A DNA stretch of 29,339 nucleotides from M0027 sp021713415 (GTDB lineage: Bacteria > Pseudomonadota > Gammaproteobacteria > Francisellales > Francisellaceae), in NCBI GenBank assembly GCA_021713415.1, contig JAKJJQ010000037.1, positions 1-29,339 of the forward strand, written 5' to 3'. Shown here piece by piece: positions 17,089 to 26,516 of this stretch (its first letter is position 1; each line of letters starts with the position of its first letter). Under the pieces are notes generated by a model. The model was not told where the DNA came from. It saw nothing but the letters and a program-made list of their open reading frames with translations, and did not search any database. The translations under genes and the position numbers were made by a program.

Positions 17089-18057
17089 TTGCGCCAAGTT
17101 TTAAACTTTCTAAAGTCACATATTAATATTGTTATCGCACTATGTGTTTTTATGATGGTTTTTATTAATCAATGGGTTGTAAAATATCAGAACTTTATCT
17201 GGTTGCATTTAATATTAGCACTTGCATTTGCCTTAGGTGTTTATGCTTTTAGTTTTCTTTTGCACTGGTTGTTTGATTTAGATAATAATAAGCGTAAATT
17301 CTCTATTGAGTTTATTTCAACAAAGGTGGTTGGCTGGATGCCTTATTTGATCTTAATTTGTGCAATTGTTGTATATTTTCAGAAAGATTTGCCATTAACA
17401 CCCTATCCAAGAATTGATGCTTACTTGCATCAAATTGATCAATTTTTTGGCTTTAATGAGTTAGAAGTTGTAATGTACTTTGACCATCATCTTGCTTACT
17501 TACTTCCATATATTCAATGGGTTTATAATCAATTAAATAATGAAGTGATGCTTACAATTATATTTTTACCAATGTTTCATTTTAAAAGCTTTGAGCGAAT
17601 GTTTAGAGTATTTTTTATTTTAGTTGGTATAACGATTATATTTTATTACTTTTTCCCAAGTTATGGGCCAGCATACTATTTTACAGATTATCGATTTAGT
17701 CATGAGTTAGAACATCAGCTAATTTTAGAGCATGCATTGTTAGTAGACCCCACGCAACCACCAGTTTATGGTGTTATTGCAGCACCTTCTTGGCATGTGA
17801 TTTCAGGACTTTTATTAATAGCTGCTTGGTGGCCAGTTAAACGCTTTGGTATACGTTATATTGTGCTTATTTTCAATATATTATTAATTTTAAGTATATT
17901 CCCGTTGGGACAACATTATTTAGCAGATGCATTAATGTCATTTATACTAGTGCCATTGGTTTATTATTTAGATCGAAAATTAATTCGGGGAAAATTAGTT
18001 AAAAGTAAAGGTACTTTAAATTCTAATTTGACAGATATGAAACCTGCTCAAATTTAA
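17089..18057 (+). CDS. PAP2-like membrane phosphatase/phosphotransferase
   Basis: This polytopic membrane protein has about six helices and 322 residues. It carries PAP2 superfamily motifs: PSYGPAYYF, then APSWHV (the C2 motif with its catalytic-cycle histidine), and GQHYLADAL (the C3 motif with the second histidine and aspartate). The arrangement resembles the inositolphosphotransferase (Aur1/Ipt1-like) PAP2 subgroup. Likely substrates are lipid-linked phosphates, for example undecaprenyl, phosphatidyl or lipid A head groups; this is inference. The start is probably TTG at 17089, 7 nt after AGGGG (17077-17081). An in-frame TTG at 17083 is only 1 nt from that site. Confidence 0.85.
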   Translation: MRQVLNFLKSHINIVIALCVFMMVFINQWVVKYQNFIWLHLILALAFALGVYAFSFLLHWLFDLDNNKRKFSIEFISTKVVGWMPYLILICAIVVYFQKDLPLTPYPRIDAYLHQIDQFFGFNELEVVMYFDHHLAYLLPYIQWVYNQLNNEVMLTIIFLPMFHFKSFERMFRVFFILVGITIIFYYFFPSYGPAYYFTDYRFSHELEHQLILEHALLVDPTQPPVYGVIAAPSWHVISGLLLIAAWWPVKRFGIRYIVLIFNILLILSIFPLGQHYLADALMSFILVPLVYYLDRKLIRGKLVKSKGTLNSNLTDMKPAQI

Positions 18058-18061
18058 GAAT

Positions 18062-18090
18062 TTGTAAGGATATATTTAGACTGCTACAAT
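18062..18090 (+). promoter_or_regulatory. Promoter of mutL
   Basis: TTGTAA (18062-18067), a 17-bp spacer and an extended -10 TGCTACAAT (18082-18090) give one of the best promoters in the window. Transcription would start near 18097, just before the purine-rich ribosome site at 18104-18115. Confidence 0.6.
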
Positions 18091-18124
18091 AAAGCGCATA
18101 AATAGGAGAGAGGAATTTAAGTTT

Positions 18125-20059
18125 ATGCGTAGGATTAAAGCTTTACCTGGCTTATTAGCCAATCAAATTGCAGCAGGTGAAGTCGTTGAGCGGCCAGCTT
18201 CAGTTGTAAAAGAGCTAATTGAAAATAGTATTGATGCCCAGGCAACCGACATTACAGTAGAGCTTGAAGCCGGAGGTAAATCATTTATTTGCATTAAAGA
18301 TAATGGTAGTGGCATTCTAAAAGATGACTTGGCTTTGGCTTTGTCAGCGCATGCAACAAGCAAAATCTATGAACTCTCTGAATTAGAATCCGTTGAAACA
18401 ATGGGCTTTCGAGGGGAGGCATTAGCTAGTATTGCTTCTGTATCAGAAGTTTCTCTTATTTCAAAGCATTGTGAAGTTGATATGGCATGGGAAGTCATAC
18501 AAAAAGGCAAAGAAAAAGATAGTTTTGATCTAAAACCTGCAGCACTACCAGTAGGTACTACAATTATAATAAAAAATTTATTCTTTAACACACCGGCAAG
18601 ACGTAAGTTTTTAAAAACGGATAAGACTGAGTTTGCTCATATTGATGAATTAATTAAACGTTTTGCGCTTTGCTATTTTAATATTGCATTTACTTTAATT
18701 CATAATGGTAAAGTGATTAAGCAGTTACCAATAGCTGACTCCATAGATAAACAACTAGAACGAGTCAGTCAGCTAGGGCGTAAAGATTTTTTAACACGTG
18801 CAATTCAAGTTGATCAGACTTCTTCAGAAGGCATGCGACTTTGGGGGTGGATTGGTGAACCTGAAATCGCCAAAGCTACTCAAGATATGCAGTATTTTTA
18901 TATTAATGGGCGTATGATTAAAGATAAAGTCGTAACTCACGCAATCAAAAAAGCCTATCAAGATGTACTATATCATGGCCGTTATCCAGTTTATGTATTG
19001 TATTTTTCAATACAATCGGATCAATTAGATGTTAATGTTCATCCAACTAAAAATGAAGTGAGATTCCATAATTCTCAAAAAGTACATAGTTTTATTTACT
19101 CAGTGATTGATCAAGCCCTAGATAAAACCATGCCATCAATTACTGAACGAGTTGAAGAAGAAGCTTGTGATCAAACTGATAACAAAACAACAATTTACCA
19201 GAATAACAAAAAGTTACCTCAAGATGAAAAGGTAGTTTCAGCTAATGAGCAAGTTATGGCTTATCATAAGCTAGGTAAACGTAGTGAACTTTTTGATGAC
19301 TCACTTGATTTGATCTTTCCAAAGCAGTCAGAGTTAATCACAGAAGATGTTAATACTTTAAATAATAATGGCGTTGCTACTGAAAGCTTGTTAAAAGAGC
19401 AAATATCATTAGATCAGCAATTAAGTAGTACGACTACAGAATCTAAACCACAAGCTTTACTAGAAGAAGAAACATATCCATTGGGTTTTGCTTTAGCACA
19501 ACTACATGGTATTTATATATTGGCTGAAAATAAAAAAGGCTTAGTGTTAGTTGATATGCATGCAGCGCATGAACGAATTTTATATGAAAGTGCAAAATCT
19601 AGCTGGCAAAAAGATCAGATGAGTAAAATTGAAACCTTATTGATTCCAATTACAATAACATTATCACAAGAAGCTTTAATTACTTTTGAAGAATTTAATG
19701 ATGTTTTTAGTGAATTAGGCTTTGAAATGTCACTTCTTGGGCAATCAGAGATAGTGATTCGTAGTATTCCAGCTTTTATAAAAACAAATGATTTGGAAAA
19801 CTTGATTGTGCAATTATTAACTGATTTTAAAATGTTAGGTTTTTCTAAAGGGTTAGAAGCCTATTTTAATCAATTGTTAGCGACCATATCATGTCATAGT
19901 GCTGTTAGAGCAAACGATCAATTAACCATTGAAGGGATGAATGAGATTTTAAGACAAATGGAAAAAACAGTACGAAGTAATCAATGTAATCATGGCAGAC
20001 CAACATGGGTTCAATTAGATTTTAAAGATTTAGATAAATTTTTTATGCGTGGCAGGTGA
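18125..20059 (+). CDS. mutL: DNA mismatch repair protein MutL
   Basis: MutL is the ATP-dependent matchmaker of mismatch repair. The GHKL ATPase domain (about residues 1-330) shows NQIAAGEVVERPASVVKEL, ENSIDA, DNGSGI and GFRGEALASI. A variable charged linker (about 330-450) is followed by the dimerisation domain (450-644). The latter contains D477-M-H-A-x2-E483-x4-E488, a form of the DQHA(x)2E(x)4E endonuclease motif, with SCHSAVRA, CNHGRPT and a terminal FMRGR. This suggests an active nicking MutL, as in MutH-less bacteria, unlike E. coli MutL. Length is 644 residues. The ribosome site AGAGGAA lies about 10 nt before the ATG. Confidence 0.97.
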   Translation: MRRIKALPGLLANQIAAGEVVERPASVVKELIENSIDAQATDITVELEAGGKSFICIKDNGSGILKDDLALALSAHATSKIYELSELESVETMGFRGEALASIASVSEVSLISKHCEVDMAWEVIQKGKEKDSFDLKPAALPVGTTIIIKNLFFNTPARRKFLKTDKTEFAHIDELIKRFALCYFNIAFTLIHNGKVIKQLPIADSIDKQLERVSQLGRKDFLTRAIQVDQTSSEGMRLWGWIGEPEIAKATQDMQYFYINGRMIKDKVVTHAIKKAYQDVLYHGRYPVYVLYFSIQSDQLDVNVHPTKNEVRFHNSQKVHSFIYSVIDQALDKTMPSITERVEEEACDQTDNKTTIYQNNKKLPQDEKVVSANEQVMAYHKLGKRSELFDDSLDLIFPKQSELITEDVNTLNNNGVATESLLKEQISLDQQLSSTTTESKPQALLEEETYPLGFALAQLHGIYILAENKKGLVLVDMHAAHERILYESAKSSWQKDQMSKIETLLIPITITLSQEALITFEEFNDVFSELGFEMSLLGQSEIVIRSIPAFIKTNDLENLIVQLLTDFKMLGFSKGLEAYFNQLLATISCHSAVRANDQLTIEGMNEILRQMEKTVRSNQCNHGRPTWVQLDFKDLDKFFMRGR

Positions 20060-20120
20060 TTTTTAGTGGTGTTAACCTATATACTTTAGGCAGGCTTTGA
20101 TTAAGTAGGAATGAGAATAA

Positions 20121-22970
20121 ATGAAAAGTTGGGGAATTCGTACACGAATTGTATTATTAACGATAGTGCCAACACTAACAATTAGTGTGCTATTAGGTAT
20201 TTATTTTATTAGTATGCGAATTTCTGACTTAAATAGTAACTTAATGACTAGAGGTAGAACATTAACAACTGAATTGGTTGCTTCTAGTGAATATGGACTA
20301 ATTACGCATAACCATGAAATCTTAAAAAAATTAGCGGATAGTATGATGTCGCATACCGATGTTGAGGTTGCTGCTATTTATGATTCAGATGGGCATGTGG
20401 TCGGTTATACTGGTAAAGCGCCAAAAATAGATAATGATTTTTTTTCAAAGTTACAAAATATTCATCATGCAAGTATTTTAACATTTCAAGAGCAAGGCAA
20501 TACCTTATTTGTCTCTCCTGTATTATTACATTCAGTTTTATTATCTGATTTTAATAAAATAAGTGGAGTTAAACTGCCAAAAGGATTTAAAAGAGATACC
20601 AATAGTCGTCTTGGCTGGGTTGTAGTTGGTTTAAGTAGAACACAAACAACGCTTAATGAATATCAAGCTGTCGTTGCAACTTTAGCAATTAGTTTTATTG
20701 GGCTTGCAATTAGTGTTTTATTTGGTATCCGACTGGGGCGTGATGTTAGTGAACCTCTAATTAGTATTATTAGTGCAGTAAGCTTACTTCGTGATGGTAA
20801 ATTACAAACTCGAGTTAAAACCGGTGCTAGTGGTGAGTTACAGATTCTTGAAGGTGGTATTAACCAAATGGCCCGAGCATTAGAGACATCACATGAGGAG
20901 ATGCAGAAAAATATTGAGCAGGCGACGGTTGATTTAAGAGAAACACTAGAGACCATTGAAATTAAAAATGCTGAATTAGATATTGCTAGAAAGCAAGCAT
21001 TAGAAGCCAGTAAAATCAAAAGTAATTTCTTAGCCAATATGTCCCATGAAATTCGTACACCTATGAATGGGATTATTGGTTTTACTGAATTTTTACTAAA
21101 AACAGATTTAACACAACAACAATATGATTACGTTGATACGATTCAAAAATCATCCCGCCATTTATTACGAATTATTAATGATATTTTGGACTTCTCTAAA
21201 ATTGAATCAGGTAAATTAGAGCTTGAAGTTTCAACATTTAATATTTATGAAAGTATTGAAGAAATTATTATTTTAATGCGTCCAGTCACATTAGAAAAAT
21301 CTTTAAATTTATTAATTGATATTCATCCAGATGTGCCAGAGTATGTTATGGGTGATAATTTACGATTTAAGCAAATTCTTATGAACTTAGTTAGTAATGC
21401 CATTAAATTTACGGAAAAAGGCGATGTGATTGTTACAGCTAAATATAAAACTGAAGATTATGCGCATTATTATCTTTACTTTGAAATAAAAGACTCAGGT
21501 GTTGGTATATCAGATCGTCAGCAAGATAGATTATTTAGAGCATTTACTCAAGCTGATAGCTCAACATCAAGGCGTTATGGTGGTACGGGGTTAGGTTTAG
21601 TTATTTGTAAAAGTTTAATTGAAAAAATGGATGGTGAAATTGGCTTTAAAAGTGGCTTAGGTGAGGGCTCAACTTTTTGGTTTACAATTAAGCTTAAGAA
21701 GATATCTCAAGCTGAATTAATTAGAGAAAAAGATGACCTAAAAGGTAAACAGATTGTTGTTCGTTATGATGACGAAACATCAAAATCAGCATTAAATCAT
21801 GTACTACAATATTGGCAAGCGAATACTCAGTTTATATTAAAAGATGAAGCTTTAATTGACTTGGTTGCTGATAAACAAAATGAAATTGATGTAATAATAT
21901 TAGATTATACCAATCTTCCAGATGCACCTATATTGAGAAAATCATTATTAGATGATATTGAGAATTTTACCAAATCACCCATTATTTTGTTATTGAATAT
22001 GGATGATAATATTGCTAAGCATTATGCTGAATCTGCTAAAATTCGGTACTATTTGGTTAAGCCATATAAACGAAGCCAGCTTTATGATGTCATTACTAAG
22101 CGTTATGAGCCAATTTCATCACATACTCAGCCATTACTAAGCGCACCAACAGGTGAACAGTCATACCAAGATAAAACTATATTAGCTGTTGATGATAATA
22201 AAATTAATCTTAGGTTAATTACAATTTTACTTGAAAATATTGGTTTAACTGTTATACCAGCTTCTGGAGGAAAAGAGGCGATAGAACATGCAAAAGAAAC
22301 GTCATTTGATATGATTTTAATGGATATTCAAATGCCAGAGATTGATGGTATCGAAGCTTCTCAAAGAATTCAAAGGACTAAGCTTAATAAAACTACACCA
22401 ATCATAGCGTTAACTGCAGATATTCTAGGTGGCCAACGTAAAAAACTATTGGATCAAGGTTTTACTGATTATCAATCAAAACCAATTACAGAACAAAAGG
22501 TTAATTATCTAGTTGAAACATGGCTTGGGAAAAATATTAAAAAAGTTGATAAAATTACAAATGAGGATATAAAAATATCGTCAGACAAGTATATTGATAT
22601 GGCATTAGGCATACAGTTAGCGGGCGGATCAAAGAAAGTAGCTTATGAAATGTTTGAAATGCTTTTAATAGATCTAGATGAAGCAAAAGAAAAAATTAAA
22701 CTGTATGCTAAAAACGGTGACTATCAATCGCTAGTGCAAGTAGTTCATAAACTGCATGGTGGTTGTTGTTATTGTGGCGTTCCGATATTGAAAAAGAAAA
22801 TCAGGGAGTTAGAGGCTTATTTAAATGAATATATAGGCAATCAAACAGTATCGGATAAAACAACGTTAGATAAAATAATCACTGCTTGCTTAGATGCGAT
22901 TGATCGTACGCTTGAGGCAGCGAAAAATGAGAAGGCAAACAATTCAGATAATCAAGGGCAAGATTCATAA
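20121..22970 (+). CDS. barA: Hybrid sensor histidine kinase, BarA/GacS/LetS type
   Basis: This tripartite kinase of 949 residues would sit in the inner membrane and pass phosphate to a UvrY/GacA/LetA-type response regulator, which is not in this window. Two membrane helices (about 9-28 and 185-202) flank a periplasmic sensor domain. A HAMP domain and coiled-coil follow (203-295), then HisKA with the phospho-histidine H309 in MSHEIRTPMNG, HATPase (NLVSNAIKF, DSGVGI, GGTGLGL), a divergent receiver-like domain (about 540-665, Asp595), a canonical receiver (690-810, Asp735 in MDIQMP) and an HPt domain (H876 in HKLHGG). In Legionella the LetS homologue controls the switch to transmissive, virulent growth through small RNAs and CsrA. 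Its end overlaps the next gene by 44 bases. Confidence 0.94.
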   Translation: MKSWGIRTRIVLLTIVPTLTISVLLGIYFISMRISDLNSNLMTRGRTLTTELVASSEYGLITHNHEILKKLADSMMSHTDVEVAAIYDSDGHVVGYTGKAPKIDNDFFSKLQNIHHASILTFQEQGNTLFVSPVLLHSVLLSDFNKISGVKLPKGFKRDTNSRLGWVVVGLSRTQTTLNEYQAVVATLAISFIGLAISVLFGIRLGRDVSEPLISIISAVSLLRDGKLQTRVKTGASGELQILEGGINQMARALETSHEEMQKNIEQATVDLRETLETIEIKNAELDIARKQALEASKIKSNFLANMSHEIRTPMNGIIGFTEFLLKTDLTQQQYDYVDTIQKSSRHLLRIINDILDFSKIESGKLELEVSTFNIYESIEEIIILMRPVTLEKSLNLLIDIHPDVPEYVMGDNLRFKQILMNLVSNAIKFTEKGDVIVTAKYKTEDYAHYYLYFEIKDSGVGISDRQQDRLFRAFTQADSSTSRRYGGTGLGLVICKSLIEKMDGEIGFKSGLGEGSTFWFTIKLKKISQAELIREKDDLKGKQIVVRYDDETSKSALNHVLQYWQANTQFILKDEALIDLVADKQNEIDVIILDYTNLPDAPILRKSLLDDIENFTKSPIILLLNMDDNIAKHYAESAKIRYYLVKPYKRSQLYDVITKRYEPISSHTQPLLSAPTGEQSYQDKTILAVDDNKINLRLITILLENIGLTVIPASGGKEAIEHAKETSFDMILMDIQMPEIDGIEASQRIQRTKLNKTTPIIALTADILGGQRKKLLDQGFTDYQSKPITEQKVNYLVETWLGKNIKKVDKITNEDIKISSDKYIDMALGIQLAGGSKKVAYEMFEMLLIDLDEAKEKIKLYAKNGDYQSLVQVVHKLHGGCCYCGVPILKKKIRELEAYLNEYIGNQTVSDKTTLDKIITACLDAIDRTLEAAKNEKANNSDNQGQDS

Positions 22971-24264
22971 TGCTTATAATTATTGCCTAAGTATTTTATG
23001 CCTTTTTGCGTCTGTTGTAATTCTTACATCATTTATTAAAGTTGCTTATTCACAAACAGTATCAACAAATCAAAAAAACTATCAAGCCATTCATTTTTTC
23101 CAACTAATGCTTGCTGAAATTGCGCTTAATCGCCAATATTGGCCTGAGGCAGTGACACTCTATCTAAAGCTTGCTGAAGAAACTGAAGATGATGTTATAA
23201 AGGCAAATGCGATAGAGCTTGCATTTGCTTTAGGGTTAAAAAGTAAAGCTAAGCCATTAATCATTCAATGGAATGAAATAAAGCCAGAAAGTACTTTAGC
23301 TCAGATCTATTTATCTAAATTATATTTATTTGAAAGAAGATACTTAGAAGCTGAAAAAATACTTTATCAGATTCAAGCAGATGAACAACTTCAATATGAA
23401 GTGATTTTTCTAAAAGGATTATTGGCATTTGACCTTAGATTAAATCAAAAGGCAATGGGCTATTTTAAGCAACTTTTAATGCATTCTGAATATAAAAATA
23501 ACGCAGCAATTTTTATTGCCAAATTATATTTAATGGATGCTAAAGTAGATGAGGCAATTATTTATTATGAAACTGTCAAAGAAGGTGCGCTTTATTATAA
23601 TGCGCAATTAGCTTTGGTAATGTTATATGTACATAAGAAAAACCCACAGCAGGCGCTAATTATAGTCACCAAAGTCTTACCTTATGTTGACAGTCAACAC
23701 TATCGTAAACGTTTTTTATATATTAAGGGTACATTGGAATTAGTGCTATCTAAACATCAGCTAGCAGCTGCAACATTTGAAAAAGGGACAATTGAATTTC
23801 CAAATGATGTTAATTTTTATTATTTAAGAGGATTAAGTCATATCAATCAAGGCAATCATAAAAAAGCACAGCTAGATATGCAAACAGCACTAGATTTAAA
23901 GCCAGATCATCCTGAAGCGCTTAGTGCATTAGGATATATCCTAACAGAGAATACAAATTTTGATGAGTCGTATGAACTACTAAAAAAAGCACACAAACTT
24001 GCACCGAAAACACCTCAAGTTCTGGACAGTCTTGGATGGTTGATGTATAAACAAGGAAATCATAAAGAAGCTTTAGTCTATCTTGAAGAAGCTTATGACC
24101 TTTTACCTTTTGGTACGGTAGCATCTCATTATGCGGGCGTATTAGAAGCAATGGGTCAAACTGAGAAAGCTCAGGCAGTGGTTAAAAAAATTCAAGATGA
24201 TAAAGAAAATGGTTATGAAATACAGCAACTAATTCAACACTACAGAGGAAAATGGAATGATTAA
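22927..24264 (+). CDS. TPR-repeat protein, probably exported or membrane-anchored
   Basis: The 445-residue product has a hydrophobic segment at about residues 20-40 (a signal peptide or anchor, ending near VAYSQ), then tandem tetratricopeptide repeats to the end; the clearest are NVNFYYLRGLSHINQGNHKKA, HPEALSALGYILTE, TPQVLDSLGWLMYKQGNHKEA and TVASHYAGVLEAMGQTEKAQ. TPR arrays bind other proteins; this one probably acts in the periplasm. Partners are unknown. The chosen ATG is 9 nt after GAGG (22914-22917); an in-frame ATG at 22894 has no ribosome site. It starts inside barA (44-base overlap) and overlaps the next gene by 8. Confidence 0.85.
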   Translation: MRRQTIQIIKGKIHNAYNYCLSILCLFASVVILTSFIKVAYSQTVSTNQKNYQAIHFFQLMLAEIALNRQYWPEAVTLYLKLAEETEDDVIKANAIELAFALGLKSKAKPLIIQWNEIKPESTLAQIYLSKLYLFERRYLEAEKILYQIQADEQLQYEVIFLKGLLAFDLRLNQKAMGYFKQLLMHSEYKNNAAIFIAKLYLMDAKVDEAIIYYETVKEGALYYNAQLALVMLYVHKKNPQQALIIVTKVLPYVDSQHYRKRFLYIKGTLELVLSKHQLAAATFEKGTIEFPNDVNFYYLRGLSHINQGNHKKAQLDMQTALDLKPDHPEALSALGYILTENTNFDESYELLKKAHKLAPKTPQVLDSLGWLMYKQGNHKEALVYLEEAYDLLPFGTVASHYAGVLEAMGQTEKAQAVVKKIQDDKENGYEIQQLIQHYRGKWND

Positions 24265-25474
24265 GCTATCGAAAAGAGTGCAGGCAATAAAACCATCAGC
24301 TACGTTAGCATTTACCGCACGTATTTTAGCCTTGTTAAATGAAGGTGTTGATGTAATTCCATTAACTGCTGGAGAACCTAACTACCCATCACCAGAAGTT
24401 GCAAAAAATGCAGGTATTGAGGCGATTGAAAATGATTTTACTCGTTATACGCAAGTCGATGGTATTCCACAGATGAAAGAAGCGATTATCGATTGGTATC
24501 AGCGATTCTATGGTTTATCTTTTCAACCCAACGAAGTGATTACTTCAACTGGTGCAAAACATTGTTTGTTTAACCTACTACAGTGTGTTACTGAAGTAGA
24601 AGATGAAGTAATTTATCCTGCACCATATTGGGTAAGTTATCCTGATATGGCAAGGGTTGTTGGCGCAAGACCTATAGCAATCAAAGCAACCATCGAAAAT
24701 GATCTAAAAATCACGTCAAAACAGCTACGTAATGCAATGACATCAAAAAGTCGATTATTTATTTTAAATAATCCGGTTAATCCAACTGGTGTGGTTTACT
24801 CAGAGTCTGAATTAAGGGCGCTTGCAGAAGTTTTACGTGATTATCCAGAAGTATTAATTGTTAGTGACGATATTTACGATCAATTATATTGGGGTAATGA
24901 AGCGCGAGTAAAAAATATTTTAGAAATAGCACCAGATTTAGCCGACAGAATTATTTTAATTAATAGTGTTTCTAAAAGTTATGCTATGTGTGGTTGGCGA
25001 ATTGGTTTTGCAGCAGGACCAGAAATAATTATTCAAGCAATGAAAAAATTCCAATCACAATCATTGTCAAACCCAGCTTCTATTTCGCAAAAAGCAGCAA
25101 TTGAAGCTTTGAAATTACCTCGTGAAGCACTTCAAAGTCAGGTAGAGTCTTATCATCAACGCTATCAGATGATGTATGATACATTCAGCCAATTTGATGG
25201 TTTAATTATTCCTAAAGCCGAAGGTGCATTTTATCTTTTTCCATCAATTATGCCTTTGATTGAAAAGGGTATTTTTAAAAGTGATGAAGATTTTTGTGAG
25301 CAATTATTAAATAAAGCTCGTATTGGTGTTATGCCTGGCAGTGTCTTTGGTATGGATGGCTATTTTAGGATGTCATTAGCAACAGCAATGGATAAACTTG
25401 AAATTGCTTGTGAACGTTTTAAAGCGTTCTATAGTGAAACGGTAGCCTCAAAACTAGATCGTGTGGCCTTATAA
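24257..25474 (+). CDS. Aspartate aminotransferase-type class I PLP aminotransferase
   Basis: This PLP enzyme moves an amino group between aspartate (or a related amino acid) and 2-oxoglutarate. The fold-type I signature is SVSKSYAMCGWRIGFAAGP with Schiff-base lysine K240; NNPVNPTG and SDDIYDQL hold the PLP-ring Asn and Asp/Tyr, and FRMSLA the substrate-carboxylate arginine. The 405-residue length and the opening LSKRVQAIKPSATLAFTARI match the AspC/AatA Igamma subgroup, but prephenate or tyrosine specificity cannot be excluded. It overlaps the TPR gene by 8 bases, with GAGGAA upstream of its ATG. Confidence 0.9.
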   Translation: MIKLSKRVQAIKPSATLAFTARILALLNEGVDVIPLTAGEPNYPSPEVAKNAGIEAIENDFTRYTQVDGIPQMKEAIIDWYQRFYGLSFQPNEVITSTGAKHCLFNLLQCVTEVEDEVIYPAPYWVSYPDMARVVGARPIAIKATIENDLKITSKQLRNAMTSKSRLFILNNPVNPTGVVYSESELRALAEVLRDYPEVLIVSDDIYDQLYWGNEARVKNILEIAPDLADRIILINSVSKSYAMCGWRIGFAAGPEIIIQAMKKFQSQSLSNPASISQKAAIEALKLPREALQSQVESYHQRYQMMYDTFSQFDGLIIPKAEGAFYLFPSIMPLIEKGIFKSDEDFCEQLLNKARIGVMPGSVFGMDGYFRMSLATAMDKLEIACERFKAFYSETVASKLDRVAL

Positions 25475-25532
25475 TGGTATCATAAAGCATATTTTAAGCT
25501 TATAAAATTAAATTTACTTTTAAGTATAATAA

Positions 25533-26444
25533 ATGAATAAAGAATTAGAGATAACTTATTGTGGCTATGTGGCAATCATTGGACGCCCCAACGTTGGTAA
25601 ATCAACCATTTTAAATCGCATTTTACAACAAAAAATTAGTATAACTTGTCGTAAACCTCAAACAACACGCCATCAAATCTTAGGTGTTAAAACTGATGAA
25701 AATAGACAAGTTATTTATGTCGACACACCAGGGTTACATCAAAAACAGCAAAAAGCATTAAATCGCTTTATGAATAAAGCTGCATTTCAAAGTATTCGGG
25801 ATGTTGATGTGGTGGTATTTGTTGTTGAGGCCTTAAAATGGACTGAACTAGAAACATGGATTTTAGATCATTTGGAAAAAATCCAGATACCTGTTGTATT
25901 AGTGATTAATAAAGTTGATATGGTAAAAAATAAAGAGGAGCTGCTTCCTTTTGTTGATCAAGTAACAAAGAAATATCCTTTTGATAATGTCATACCATTA
26001 TCAGCAAAAAGTGGTAAATCAGTTAACTTATTAGAACAGCAAATTGAAAAATATATTCCTGAAGGTGAGTTTCATTTTGAAAAGGATCAGGTCACAGATC
26101 GACCGCTTAGATTTTTAATCTCTGAAATTATAAGAGAAAAACTAATGCGTAGCTTAGGCCAAGAAGTACCGTATCAGTTAACAGTAGAAATTGAACATTT
26201 TAAAGAGGATGAAAATCGTCAATTAATTGATATCAGTGCATCAATTATTGTTGAGCGTAAAAGCCAGAAAGTAATGATTATTGGTAAACAGGGGCAAAAA
26301 TTAAAAAAAATTGGTTCACAGGCTCGTATAGATATAGAAAATCTGCTGAATAGTCGTGTTTATCTACAATTGTGGGTCAAAGTGAAAGAAGGCTGGTCTG
26401 AAAGTGATTCTAGCTTAAAAAATTTTGGCTACAAATTGTATTAA
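25533..26444 (+). CDS. era: GTPase Era
   Basis: Era is an essential GTPase that binds 16S rRNA during 30S maturation. The G domain shows G1 GRPNVGKST (residues 17-25), the effector loop RKPQTTRH, G3 DTPGLH and G4 NKVD. The C-terminal KH domain has LISEIIREKLMRSLGQEVPY, then KVMIIGKQGQKLKKIGSQAR, ending WVKVKEGW. The 303-residue length is standard. There is no clear Shine-Dalgarno before the ATG, but homologues start here. It is not next to rnc, its usual partner; an aminotransferase precedes it. Confidence 0.97.
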   Translation: MNKELEITYCGYVAIIGRPNVGKSTILNRILQQKISITCRKPQTTRHQILGVKTDENRQVIYVDTPGLHQKQQKALNRFMNKAAFQSIRDVDVVVFVVEALKWTELETWILDHLEKIQIPVVLVINKVDMVKNKEELLPFVDQVTKKYPFDNVIPLSAKSGKSVNLLEQQIEKYIPEGEFHFEKDQVTDRPLRFLISEIIREKLMRSLGQEVPYQLTVEIEHFKEDENRQLIDISASIIVERKSQKVMIIGKQGQKLKKIGSQARIDIENLLNSRVYLQLWVKVKEGWSESDSSLKNFGYKLY

Positions 26445-26458
26445 TTATTTTAAAATAC

Positions 26459-26487
26459 TGGAAAGAAATAATTGGTACTCATACAAT
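26459..26487 (+). promoter_or_regulatory. Candidate promoter of the HlyD-family gene
   Basis: TGGAAA (26459-26464), 17 bp, TACAAT (26482-26487), about 30 nt ahead of the start codon. Both hexamers match in four to five of six positions. Confidence 0.35.
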
Positions 26488-26516
26488 AAGGAATATATTT
26501 ATACAAGGGTTTGTTT

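Noticed and set aside
20663..21037. Minus-strand frame of 124 codons inside the hybrid kinase gene
   Set aside because: Covers the HAMP/coiled-coil region of a well-supported gene; the product is a Ser/Leu-rich antisense shadow without homologue-like motifs.
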